Below are positions 8,763-18,000 of a DNA stretch of 64,000 nucleotides, piece by piece. Under the pieces are notes generated by a model, which saw nothing but the letters and a program-made list of their open reading frames with translations, made no database searches and was not told the origin of the DNA. Where the stretch lies: assembly GCA_050309435.1 (NCBI GenBank), contig JBNRMJ010000003.1, positions 1 to 64,000 of the forward strand, in the 5' to 3' direction. This DNA comes from CAYXVJ01 sp050309435 (GTDB taxonomy: Bacteria > Bacillota > Clostridia > Saccharofermentanales > Fastidiosipilaceae). The position numbers and the translations under genes were made by a program. How positions within the stretch are numbered: position 1 is the first letter of the stretch; each line of letters opens with the position of its first letter.

Positions 8763-9251
8763 TTAGCGGGCGGCCAGAGCGCGATCGATGGCCATCAAGG
8801 CTGCGAGATTGTCGCCGGCTTTCTCATAGAGAGCGACCCAACCGGAGGTCTGATCTTCTTCTTCGACCTGTTCGTCGAGGAACCACTGCAGAGCGCTGAC
8901 GGTCATATAATCCTTGGCTGCCATGGCTTCTTCGGTCATGCGATAGAAGCTGGCCGTAACCTTGAGCTCGTGCTCGTAAGCGCCTCTCATGGCATCAAGA
9001 CAGGAATCCCAACTGGCCTTGGGTGCTTCGACGGCCTCGAAAATAGTTTTTCCGCCGCGCTCCTGGATGTACTTATGGATCCGCTGGGCATGCTCCATCT
9101 CTTCGGCTGCCTGAGCTTCCATCCAGCCGGCCAGTCCGTCCCAGTTCTCGTCTTTCGCCCAGTTGGCCATCGACTTATAGAGATAAGCGGCGAAGTACTC
9201 GGCGTTGACCTGTTTGGATAGCATTTCCACCATCTGTTGTGAAATTTTCAT
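8763..9251 (-). CDS. ftnA: Bacterial ferritin
   Basis: 162 residues, the usual size of a bacterial non-haem ferritin. The ferroxidase ligands are present: Glu in QVNAEYFAAYLY (about residue 18), EEMEHAQ (Glu and His, about 50-54), Glu in YEHELK (about 94), and Gln in FLDEQVEEE (about 127). It forms a 24-mer that oxidises Fe(II) and stores ferric mineral in the cytoplasm, and in an anaerobe it also removes iron that would drive Fenton chemistry. A strong ribosome binding site (AAAGGAAG) precedes the start. The gene is monocistronic. A PerR-type regulator is encoded at 24587-25003, a plausible but unproven controller. Confidence 0.95.
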   Translation of the reverse strand: MKISQQMVEMLSKQVNAEYFAAYLYKSMANWAKDENWDGLAGWMEAQAAEEMEHAQRIHKYIQERGGKTIFEAVEAPKASWDSCLDAMRGAYEHELKVTASFYRMTEEAMAAKDYMTVSALQWFLDEQVEEEDQTSGWVALYEKAGDNLAALMAIDRALAAR

Positions 9252-9296
9252 ATGATTCTTCCTTTCGTTTCGTAAAGGTTTTCACGATTGTGTTTG

Positions 9297-9312
9297 CCCG
9301 TGGGAGCACGGG
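9297..9312 (-). other. Stem-loop in the ferritin leader
   Basis: On the minus strand CCCGTG-CTCC-CACGGG forms a compact hairpin about 45 bases upstream of the ferritin start codon, after a TAAAAT-like -10 candidate. It has no T-run, so it does not look like a terminator. It could stabilise the transcript; function unknown. Confidence 0.3.
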
Positions 9313-9411
9313 TATCTTGTATCTGAGTACATTTTAACAGAGAAAGCACATAAAAACGTTATGCCGGCTATTGCGGAATTAAATTTCTTGTGCTTCGAAA
9401 CGACGAGAAGC

Positions 9412-9457
9412 AAATAAAAGAAACAGCAGCCCGAAACCTGTTGGATTCCGGGCTGCT
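9412..9457 (-). terminator. Rho-independent terminator after the surface protein gene
   Basis: Perfect stem AGCAGCCCG (9425-9433) with CGGGCTGCT (9449-9457). On the minus strand the stem is followed by a T-rich run (complement of 9412-9424). It lies 54 bases beyond the stop of the surface protein gene. Confidence 0.85.
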
Positions 9458-9511
9458 TCCTTGACGCGATTCGAGGGGACTTGTCAAGTTAAGTAATTAA
9501 CGTCTCAGGAT

Positions 9512-12500
9512 TTACTCCTGATTGTTATGTCCTTGTCTCCGTTTGCGCTGCGTAAAGAGTACGATTGCCGCGCCGCCGAGGAGAAGGAGGATACCGGCCG
9601 TGGCCGATGTTCTGTTTCTGCCGGTCTGAGGTACATCCGGCGGGATAAAGGTATTGGTAATTGTCAAACCGTCATCCGAAATGGTCTTGCGGAAGTTGGC
9701 GGGTACCGATACCTCATCGGCTGTGTAGGTGTAAGGCTCGCCCATCTCGTCCACGACAGGAAGATCTTCGTAGATAATCGTGTCTTGTCCGACAGGAAGC
9801 AGTACAGGCTCGAGGTAAGGTTCACCGTTTCGATAGAGCTGAATCCGGATGTCCGTGATCAGGGCGGCGGGACCGAACCAGATCTTTCTGACGGTTATGT
9901 CGGTTACTGCATAGACGTTACGGAAAGGCAGATCCATGGCGTTTTCGCTTGTGACTTCCACAGCCAGTGTTCCGTCGCCGTTGTCCGAAATTTCCACTGT
10001 TACCGTATGGATGGTGGAATCATAGGTGATGCCCGGGAGCATACCGTCTTTTTCTACCACGGTGTAGGTCTTCGTTCCGACGTCTTCGAGACCGAAAGTG
10101 ATCGTCTCAAAGATGAATCTGCCGTCGGCCAGGTTCGCTACGCTCTGCAGAAGGGTCGGACCTTCATAGAGGTCAAACCAGAATTCGCCTGCGGCCAGAG
10201 CTCTGTTGGCCAAAGTCTTCAGACCCATAAGATTCAATTGTCCGCCGGCCGTGTATTCGTTCATGAAGTCAAGGCTCTCGGCGTTCTCGCTGGTGACCGC
10301 AACATCCAGGGTGCCGTCGCCGTTGTCACTGATTTCGACCGTGACCGTGTACTCGGTTTCGTCGTACTCGACGCCGCCGAGCGTGCCGGCTTTTTCAACT
10401 ACCTTGAAGGTCTTCGTGCCGACATCGTCGAGCGTGAAGGTCAGGGTGTCGAAGGCGAAGCTGCCGTCGGCCATGTTCGGTTTTTCATCGATGAGAGTCA
10501 TGCCCTCGTAGAGTTCGAACCAGAACTCGCCTGCGCCAAGCTCGCGGCCGTTGAGTGTCTTCATACCGGAAAGATCCAGAGTGCCTGTAGCCGTATAGTC
10601 GTTTTCGAAGTCGAGGCTCTCGGCGTTCTCGCTGGTGACTGTAACATCCAGGGTACCGTCGCCGTTGTCGCTGATTTCGACCGTGACCGTGTACTCGGTT
10701 TCGTCGTACTCGACGCCGCCAAGCATGCCGGCTCTCTCAACTACCTTGAAGGTCTTCGTGCCGACATCGTCGAGCGTGAAGGTCAGGGTGTCGAAGGCGA
10801 AGCTGCCGTCGGCCATGTTCGATGTTTCATCGACTAGAATCATACCGTCGTAGAGTTCGAACCAGAACTCGCCTGCGAGAAGCTCGCGGCCGTTGAGTGT
10901 CTTCATACCGGAAAGATCCAGAGTACCTTCGGCCGTGTATGTGTTATGGAAGTCGTTACCGCTGATGGTACCTGTTGTCGGGGTAACCGTAAGGGTTCCA
11001 TCGCCGTTGTTGCTAATCTGGACCACGATCGTGTGCATCGTATCATCATACTCGACACCGTCAAGCGATCCGGCTCGTTCGACGACCGTGTAGGTCTTCG
11101 TACCGACGTCTGCCAAAGAATAATTAATAACAGCGAAACTGTAAGTGCCGTTCAAGGCGTTGGTCGTAGTACGGATAGGCGTTTTCTCGGGGCTGTAAGC
11201 ACCTTCGTAAAGATCGAAAGTGAACTCCCCGGCCTTCAGAGCGCGACCGTCCAGGAACTTCTTGCCGCCGATGGTCAGGTTGCCGGTGGCCGTGTAACTG
11301 TTGGTGAAATTGTTGGCGCTTGCGCTGCCTTTTGTCACAGTGACCGTCAGCGTGCCGTCGCCTTTATCGGCGATCTGAACTTCGATCGTATGGACAGTGG
11401 CATCGTAGCTCACTCCGCCGAGGGCGCCGCTTCGCTCGACAACCGAGTAGGTCTTCGTGCCGACATCGGCCAGAGTATAGTTCAATGCCGCGAAGCTAAA
11501 GCTGCCGTTCGCGAGGTTGGTCGTTGTGCGAATAGGTGTCTTCTCGAGGCTGTAGGCACCTTCGTAGAGATCGAAAGTGAACTCGCCCGCGTTCAACGTG
11601 CGTCCGCTCAGTGCCTTCGTGCCGCCGATGGTAAGATTACCCGTGGCGGTGTATTTGTTCGTGAAGTTATTGGCGGTGACGGAGCCTGTCGTTGCCGTTA
11701 TCGAGAGAGTACCGTCGCCGTTGTTAGCGATCAGAAGAACACTTGTATATTGTCGATCGTCATACTCGACACCGGCGATCGATCCGGCTTTCTCGATGAC
11801 CGTATAGGTCTTCGAGCCGACGTCTGCCAGAGTGAAGTCCAGAGCAGCGAAACTGTAGCTGCCGTTCAGCAGATTGGTCGTTGTGCGAATAGGCGTCTTC
11901 TCGGGGCTGTATGCACCTTCGTATAGCTCGAAGGTAAACTCGCCTGCTTTCGGCGGACGGCCTTCAAGTGTCTTCGTACCGCCGATGGTTACGCTACCCG
12001 TGGCGCCGATAACATTGGTCGGCTCCTGCCAGGTGTCGTTATCCGGATTAATGTCGTCTGTAATTGTAACCGCGATGGCAACCTTGTTCAGGATGTCTGC
12101 CAGCGGGTTCAGTGCTACGAATGCGTGTCCGCCGCGATTATCGGGATTCGTACCGGTGACGTTATTGGTGGGGGCATCAGTGTTGACCAGTACGGTTACC
12201 GTCAACTCCTTCATGGAGTTGGGATCCGGTGTCGCGGGTGTATAATTCGGACCCAGGTTGAAGGCGGGCCAGGTGACGACTTGTCCCGCCGCCGTGCCGC
12301 CGTCGGAGGCACTGACGAAAGTGACATTGGGATCCAGCGTATCGGTTACCACGACCCCGTTTGCCGCAACCTTGGTCAGGTTACTGACGTGAATGGTATA
12401 GGTCAATGTTTGTCCCGCGTAAATTGGATCCGGATTATCCGTCTTGACGACTTTGACATCGGTATCGACCGTCAGGAAGTCACCCGGATTGAGCAGCGGA

Positions 12501-13189
12501 ACGGTTTGTTTACCGACGCTGATGCTGTCGCCGTTTGCTGTTTCTGCCATAATAATCCGGGATTGGATATTCGAGCTGAGGTTTACTCCCGGAGGAATGT
12601 GATCCATCAGCACAACCCATATTTCGAGGATGGCTTTATCCCCGTTGTCCAGGCCCGAGACGCGAATGACGCCTTCGATGTATTCCTGGCCTGACGGGAA
12701 CGACGCAATGTTCTCGGATACCACGGAGGCCGTGGCATTGTTACCGGGATCCGTGCTTTCGGATGTGTCGATGAACGCGCTGTGGATTCTCCATGCGGGA
12801 TCGAAACCGAAATTGCCGCCATTGCTAAGTTGTGTTGCGAAACTGAATGTCAGAAGAATCTCGCCGTTTTCCGGAGCGGTGCTTCCATTTACGGAAATCT
12901 CCACTTCAAACGGAACGATCTGCCCCATCATCATATCCTGGGGCATTAGTGATTCTACACCGTCGCTGAATCTCGCACCGGGGATGGGATCGCTTTGTCT
13001 CCCTTCTCTTGGTGCCAGTTCACCTCCGAAGAATCTGCCGTACTTTGTTGGATTAGCGGCTGCGAAGTCCAGACTGTAACTGCCTCCTGCCGCATTTACC
13101 AGACCACCGCCGGTAAAGCTCAGGAACATAGTAAACGTCAGGAAAAGAGCCAGGAACTTTTTCAGTCCTTTAATAGAAGTCGTATTCAT
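9512..13189 (-). CDS. Cell-wall anchored stalk protein with six Spy0128-type isopeptide repeats
   Basis: 1225 residues. Order: signal peptide (1-33, cleavage near VNA-AGG), an N-terminal domain of unknown fold (about 35-240), a DUF11 domain (about 241-340, VVKTDNPDPIYAGQTLTYTI), six repeats of 112-118 residues (about 398-1089), a Cna_B-like domain (about 1090-1175), sorting signal VPQTG (1186-1190), a hydrophobic helix and a basic tail. Every repeat keeps the Lys in the first strand (GTK/GMK/GLK-TL), a Glu in VE[KR]xG, and an Asn in FxN-Y, the triad that forms intramolecular Lys-Asn isopeptide bonds in Spy0128 (FctA)-type pilins. The product should be a rigid, protease-resistant surface fibre or adhesin attached by sortase. 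No sortase or other pilin gene is nearby. Good ribosome binding site (GAGGGG). Repeats 4 and 5 are almost identical in DNA. Confidence 0.93.
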   Translation of the reverse strand: MNTTSIKGLKKFLALFLTFTMFLSFTGGGLVNAAGGSYSLDFAAANPTKYGRFFGGELAPREGRQSDPIPGARFSDGVESLMPQDMMMGQIVPFEVEISVNGSTAPENGEILLTFSFATQLSNGGNFGFDPAWRIHSAFIDTSESTDPGNNATASVVSENIASFPSGQEYIEGVIRVSGLDNGDKAILEIWVVLMDHIPPGVNLSSNIQSRIIMAETANGDSISVGKQTVPLLNPGDFLTVDTDVKVVKTDNPDPIYAGQTLTYTIHVSNLTKVAANGVVVTDTLDPNVTFVSASDGGTAAGQVVTWPAFNLGPNYTPATPDPNSMKELTVTVLVNTDAPTNNVTGTNPDNRGGHAFVALNPLADILNKVAIAVTITDDINPDNDTWQEPTNVIGATGSVTIGGTKTLEGRPPKAGEFTFELYEGAYSPEKTPIRTTTNLLNGSYSFAALDFTLADVGSKTYTVIEKAGSIAGVEYDDRQYTSVLLIANNGDGTLSITATTGSVTANNFTNKYTATGNLTIGGTKALSGRTLNAGEFTFDLYEGAYSLEKTPIRTTTNLANGSFSFAALNYTLADVGTKTYSVVERSGALGGVSYDATVHTIEVQIADKGDGTLTVTVTKGSASANNFTNSYTATGNLTIGGKKFLDGRALKAGEFTFDLYEGAYSPEKTPIRTTTNALNGTYSFAVINYSLADVGTKTYTVVERAGSLDGVEYDDTMHTIVVQISNNGDGTLTVTPTTGTISGNDFHNTYTAEGTLDLSGMKTLNGRELLAGEFWFELYDGMILVDETSNMADGSFAFDTLTFTLDDVGTKTFKVVERAGMLGGVEYDETEYTVTVEISDNGDGTLDVTVTSENAESLDFENDYTATGTLDLSGMKTLNGRELGAGEFWFELYEGMTLIDEKPNMADGSFAFDTLTFTLDDVGTKTFKVVEKAGTLGGVEYDETEYTVTVEISDNGDGTLDVAVTSENAESLDFMNEYTAGGQLNLMGLKTLANRALAAGEFWFDLYEGPTLLQSVANLADGRFIFETITFGLEDVGTKTYTVVEKDGMLPGITYDSTIHTVTVEISDNGDGTLAVEVTSENAMDLPFRNVYAVTDITVRKIWFGPAALITDIRIQLYRNGEPYLEPVLLPVGQDTIIYEDLPVVDEMGEPYTYTADEVSVPANFRKTISDDGLTITNTFIPPDVPQTGRNRTSATAGILLLLGGAAIVLFTQRKRRQGHNNQE
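10269..10952 (-). repeat. Two near-identical 342-bp tandem units within the surface protein gene
   Basis: Units 10269-10610 and 10611-10952 encode isopeptide repeats 5 and 4. They share long exact runs including silent positions, while the other four repeats differ far more in DNA. This points to a recent in-frame duplication of one unit, or gene conversion between them. Confidence 0.85.
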
Positions 13190-13425
13190 GATGTAACCCC
13201 TCTAATGTTTGCCTTTCGGCTGCGCCAGCTGACTATAGATAGATAAGTCTTGCCTTGTTTCAATAATCGCTTCAATTTCCCCCTAGAAGCTTATCGATAT
13301 TGAAACTAGTTAGCACTGCCTTAAGGATAGACTTATTAATCTTTCATTATTGTAATTGTTGTTACAAAGAATACAATAACTTTATCCATATGAATGTCAC
13401 TTTAGTCAAAGATGTATAAAATATT

Positions 13426-13444
13426 CTGTATTTAATAAATACAG
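13426..13444. promoter_or_regulatory. 19-bp perfect palindrome, candidate operator
   Basis: CTGTATTTA-A-TAAATACAG is a perfect 9-bp inverted repeat around one central base, about 240 bases upstream of the surface protein start. It has no T-run in either direction and is in AT-rich DNA, so it looks like a regulator binding site more than a terminator. No regulator is assigned. Confidence 0.5.
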
Positions 13445-13548
13445 GAATTATATGTTTTTATGCAAAAAATCGGTGAATACATGAATATTTGTTGTAATTA
13501 AGACAATATAAATTTTTATTGAAAATTATTATCACTAATCTATCGCAT

Positions 13549-13595
13549 GAAAAAACACCGTTAAAATCCTATTAAAGAAATTTTGACGGTGTTTT
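13549..13595 (-). terminator. Rho-independent terminator after the metallophosphoesterase gene
   Basis: AAAACACCGTTAAAAT (13552-13567) pairs with ATTTTGACGGTGTTTT (13579-13594) with one mismatch; on the minus strand the stem ends in a T-run (GTTTTTTC). It lies 34 bases beyond the phosphoesterase stop. Confidence 0.85.
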
Positions 13596-13628
13596 GAGTT
13601 CGAGAAATATTACTGTTTTTGTGTATCT

Positions 13629-14585
13629 CTACTTCGCGGACGATGAATTTTGAACTTCGTGAACACGATCCAAACCATCGATTATGCTATTGTCTTCAAG
13701 GCGAATCCGGCTTTCGAAATCAGATGTATTGTCTTCTTTTAAGATAAACAAGCGAGCGCCGCGCAGATAACCGTCGCGACCGTAAGTATTGTATCCGGTG
13801 GCGCGACCGTAGCCCAGCTTGATACCATAAAGATCCCCGACATAGTCGTTGATATGATCATGGCCGCAAAACAAGCCGCGTACGTGTCCGGACTCCAGCA
13901 TGGCCGAGAAGAGACCGCTGTTAAGTTTGGGACAACATACGGCTTCGTTTTTTTCTCCGTAGCACGTTCTGCTCTCCCAGACTTCGTTATACTCGGGCAA
14001 AGGGATATGCATAAACATTAATATCCCGAAATCCCGGCTGGATTTCTCGAGTGTTTTGATCCGTTCCGAAAACCAGGTGATCTGATCGTGCTTGACCATG
14101 TCGTAGCCGCCGATCGCATCGCTATGTGTCGATGAACCGGAAGACAGGCGCATGTAGTCGCCGGAATCCAGTAAAGAAATCAGCCAGCGCAATTCTCCGC
14201 GATCATTCCTGATTTCAAGGTCGTGATTGCCCACGCCGGTGATATCCGCTGCAGCATCGTATGCCAGACAACCGGGGAGTCCGGTCAGATAAGAAAAGAG
14301 TTCTTCTTTGGAATGTCCGTCTTCGGCATCATGATTACCGAAGGTCCAGGTCCAGGGGATACCCGATTCGTAAACGGGCTCGAGGGCAGGTTTCAGGTTC
14401 TCCAGATTTTTGGGCCCGTAAACCGTATCGCCCGAGATAACAATGAGATCGGGATGCTCCTGCGCGATCAAACGACGGATGAGGGCCAGTGATTTTTCGT
14501 CTCTGTCATCTTCGTTCATGAAATGAATGTCGGTTAGCTGCATGACTTTAAAACAGCCGCTTTGATCGAATCTTAGTTCTGTCAT
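13629..14585 (-). CDS. Calcineurin-like metallophosphoesterase
   Basis: 318 residues from the ATG at 14585, which is preceded by a strong GGGAGGT. The frame stays open ten codons further upstream, but that ATG lacks a ribosome binding site and overlaps a TATAAT sequence. The binuclear metal site of the calcineurin-like family is complete: TDIH (18-21), SGD, FGNHD, a His in MHIPLPEY, and CGHDH. There is no signal peptide, so it acts in the cytoplasm. The substrate cannot be read from the sequence; relatives act on phosphoesters of nucleotides, sugars or phospholipids. Single-gene unit, divergent from the pyruvate:ferredoxin oxidoreductase gene. Confidence 0.9.
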   Translation of the reverse strand: MTELRFDQSGCFKVMQLTDIHFMNEDDRDEKSLALIRRLIAQEHPDLIVISGDTVYGPKNLENLKPALEPVYESGIPWTWTFGNHDAEDGHSKEELFSYLTGLPGCLAYDAAADITGVGNHDLEIRNDRGELRWLISLLDSGDYMRLSSGSSTHSDAIGGYDMVKHDQITWFSERIKTLEKSSRDFGILMFMHIPLPEYNEVWESRTCYGEKNEAVCCPKLNSGLFSAMLESGHVRGLFCGHDHINDYVGDLYGIKLGYGRATGYNTYGRDGYLRGARLFILKEDNTSDFESRIRLEDNSIIDGLDRVHEVQNSSSAK

Positions 14586-15012
14586 AATTACCTCCCGGGG
14601 TGCTTCTTTTGCCATTATACTCGTTTGTCATTTAATGAACGACAGGTAAAATAGATCTCCCGGAGAAATAGATGTTCTCTTGTTGTGACCGTTTTATCTA
14701 ATTGGAGAATCTATACGTAAAAGATTGGAAAAATTCTACAATAGGAATATGGGGATAAAAGGAACAAATGACAGAAGAGTGATATAATATTCAGGGTGTG
14801 ACAAGACTGTCGTTTATTTATCGGATAAATGCCTGCCATGTTGCACTTGGAATTGAGGATGGCTTACCTCAATACTGTTGTTCATATTACTGCGATTTGG
14901 TAACATCTGTGACGAATCGAGGTGAAATATGATACAATAAATACTGGCCTGCCGCTCATTTATCGTATGACAGGCTAGCAGCCTTATTGTACTTTTAAGA
15001 AGGAGAGTAATC
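14586..15012. other. Divergent intergenic region: phosphoesterase promoter and long PFOR leader
   Basis: A TATAAT on the minus strand (about 14624-14629) may serve the phosphoesterase gene. On the plus strand TGATATAAT at 14780-14788 is an extended -10 element with no clear -35; if used, the PFOR messenger has a leader of about 220 bases. Within it, GCCTG/CAGGC at about 14947-14974 can form a stem-loop. I recognise no known riboswitch here and see no gene. Confidence 0.4.
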
Positions 15013-18000
15013 ATGGCTAAAGAAAAGAAGTTCATGACGATGGATGGTAATACAGCTGCGGCTTATACATCCTATGCATTCACCGAAGTAGCCGGTATTT
15101 ACCCGATCACCCCGTCTTCACCGATGGCTGACAGTGTTGATATCTGGTCCCAGCAAGGTCGCAAGAATGCATTCAATCAGACCGTTCACGTTGTTGAAAT
15201 GCAGTCGGAGGGCGGCGCCGCCGGTGTTGTTCACGGTTCGCTGTCGACCGGTGCACTAACCACTACTTATACCGCATCACAGGGCTTGCTCCTGATGATC
15301 CCCAATATGTATAAAATCGCAGGTGAGCTGCTCCCTTGCGTTTTCCATGTTTCCGCTCGCGCGCTGGCCAGTCACGCCTTGTCGATCTTCGGTGACCACT
15401 CGGACGTTATGGCTGCCCGTCAGACCGGTTTTGCCCTGCTTGCTTCGAACAGCGTTCAGGAAGCCACCGACCTGGCCGCCGTTGCTCATTTGGCCACGAT
15501 TAAATCCCGCGTACCGTTCCTGCACTTCTTTGACGGTTTCCGTACCTCTCATGAAGTTCAGAAGGTCGAAGTGCAGTCTTATGAAGATTTAGCCGCTCTG
15601 ATTGATCAGGAAGCTCTTCAGGAGTTCCGCGATCGCGGTCTGTCCCCGAACAAGCCTGTCTTGAAGGGTACCGCTCAGAATCCCGATATCTTCTTCCAGG
15701 CCCGCGAAGCCTCCAACCCCTACTACCTGGCCGTTCCTTCCATCGTTGAAGAATACATGGCTAAAATCAATGAATTAACCGGTCGCGATTACGGTCTGGT
15801 TAATTACTATGGTGCCGAAGATGCCGATCGCGTAATCGTCGCGATGGGTTCAGTCTGCGAAACCGTTCAGGAAGTTGTTGATTATCTGAACGCCAGAGGC
15901 GAGAAGGTCGGTATGGTTTCCGTCCGCCTCTATCGTCCTTTCCCGACCGAAGCTTTACTCGCTGCTATCCCGACCACCGTTAAGAACATTACGGTTCTGG
16001 ATCGTACGAAGGAGCCGGGTGCCGAGGGTGAACCGCTCTTCCTCGACGTGGTCGCCGCTTACAGAAGAAGCGAACACAAGCCTGTTATCGTGGGCGGCCG
16101 TTACGGTCTGGGTTCGAAGGATACGACTCCGGATCAGATCAATGCTGTTTACAAGAATGCCGCTTCCGCCACACCTCGCGACGGCTTCACCATTGGTATC
16201 GTTGACGACGTCACCCATCTGTCGCTCCCTGTCGAAGAGACGATCGATGTGTCCGACGCCGACACCATCGCCTGCCGTTTCTGGGGTCTGGGTTCCGACG
16301 GTACGGTTGGTGCCAACAAGAACTCGATTAAGATCATCGGCGACCATACGGATCTTTATGCTCAGGCATATTTCTCCTATGACTCGAAGAAATCGGGCGG
16401 TATCACCATTTCCGATCTTCGTTTCGGTAAGAACCCGATTCACTCGCCTTACCTGATCAGCACGGCTAAGTTTGTCTCCTGCTCGCAGCAGTCCTATGTC
16501 GACAAGTACGACATGGTCTCGGCATTGGTGCCCGGCGGTACGTTCCTGCTGAACACCTTGTGGTCCGACGAAGAGCTCGCCGCGCATCTGCCCAATTCGA
16601 TGAAGCGCGAACTGGCTCGCAAGAACATCAAGTTCTATGTTATCGATGCCGTAAATATTGCCGCGGGTCTCGGCCTGGGCAATCGCACGAATACCGTATT
16701 GCAGGCTGCCTTCTTCAAGCTGGCGAACGTCATTTCGCTGGATGACGCCGTGAAGTACATGAAGGACGCGATCGTAAAATCCTACGGTAAGAAGGGTGAA
16801 GAAGTAGTCAACATGAACTTCAAGGCTGTTGACGCCGGTCTCGAGAATATCCGCGAAGTAGCCGTTCCCGCCGAATGGGCCAATCTCATGGACGAAGGAA
16901 CAGTCATGCGCGATGTGCCTGCCTTTATCGAGAATGTCGTCGAAGTCATGAATCGCCAGAAGGGCGACAGCCTGCCTGTCAGCACCTTCGTGCAGATGGC
17001 AGACGGTCACTTCCCGCAGGGTACCGCTCAGTATGAGAAGCGCGGTATCGCCAACGAGATCCCTGTCTGGATTCCCGATAACTGCATTCAGTGCAATCAG
17101 TGCTCGCTGGTTTGCCCGCATGCCGTCATCCGTCCGTTCCTTCTGACCGAAGAAGAGGCCGAGGCCGCACCGGCGACAACCGTCAACGGCATGAAGCCCT
17201 ACGACAATTACAAATACCGCATCCAGGTTTCCGCTCTTGACTGTACCGGTTGTGCCACTTGTGTCATGACCTGCCCCGCCAAGGAAAAAGCGATCGTCAT
17301 GAAGCCGATCGAAGAGCATATGGTCGAAGCCGAGAACTGGGACTACATGATCAAGCTGCCGCGTAAATCCAACCCGATGAAGAAATCCATCGTCAAGGGC
17401 AGCCAGTTCGAAATGCCTCTCTTTGAATTCAGCGGCGCTTGCGCAGGCTGCGGCGAGACGGCTTATGCCAAGCTCGTCACACAGCTCTTTGGCGATCGCA
17501 TGCAGATTTCGAACGCGACCGGTTGTTCCTCGATCTGGGGTGGTTCGGCTCCTTCGACGCCTTATACAACCAACGCCGAGGGCCGCGGTCCCGCATGGGC
17601 CAACTCTCTCTTCGAAGATAACGCCGAGCATGGTCTGGGTATGCACCTGGGCTATGAGCAGATCCGTAAGCGCACCGAGGAGAACCTCGAGCAGCTGAAG
17701 GCTGTGGCATCCGATGATATCAAGCTCGCCGTTGACGAGTGGTTCCGTCTGAAGGATGACAGTGATTCCACCATCGAAGCGGCCGACACGCTGGTCAACG
17801 TTCTGAAGAACCTGAACTCCGACAATCCGGAGGTGAAGCGTTTAACGGAAATGGTCCTGAAGAACCAGGATTATCTGACCAAGCGTTCCACATGGATCTT
17901 CGGTGGCGACGGATGGGCCTACGATATCGGTTACGGCGGACTCGACCATGTCCTCTCGACCGGTAACAACGTCAATGTTCTAGTCTTCGATACCGAGGTT

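Larger units (their letters stand above)
13190..13628. other. AT-rich intergenic region with two palindromes, upstream of the surface protein gene
   Basis: This 439-base stretch contains no gene I can support. It holds the minus-strand leader of the surface protein gene, a 19-bp palindrome at 13426-13444, the smaller inverted repeat TTGTAA-N6-TTACAA at 13350-13367, and at its right end the terminator of the phosphoesterase gene. It is much more AT-rich than its neighbours. I did not find a convincing -35/-10 pair. Confidence 0.6.

Noticed and set aside
9527..11926. Long plus-strand open frames opposite the surface protein
   Set aside because: They arise from repetitive codons of the isopeptide repeats and show repeated VVADFDRD-type sequence without a start site or family match.
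13190..13260. Possible riboswitch in the leader of the surface protein gene (a small GCCGAAAGGC hairpin)
   Set aside because: Only one short hairpin is visible. It does not match the c-di-GMP or other consensus cores I know, so no claim is made.
14814..15035. 73-codon minus-strand frame in the PFOR leader
   Set aside because: It overlaps the PFOR start codon and the leader hairpin and has no ribosome binding site.
15955..17646. 563-codon minus-strand open frame inside the PFOR gene
   Set aside because: It is antisense to a fully conserved gene with strong codon bias, and reads as His/Arg/Asp-rich sequence with no motif.
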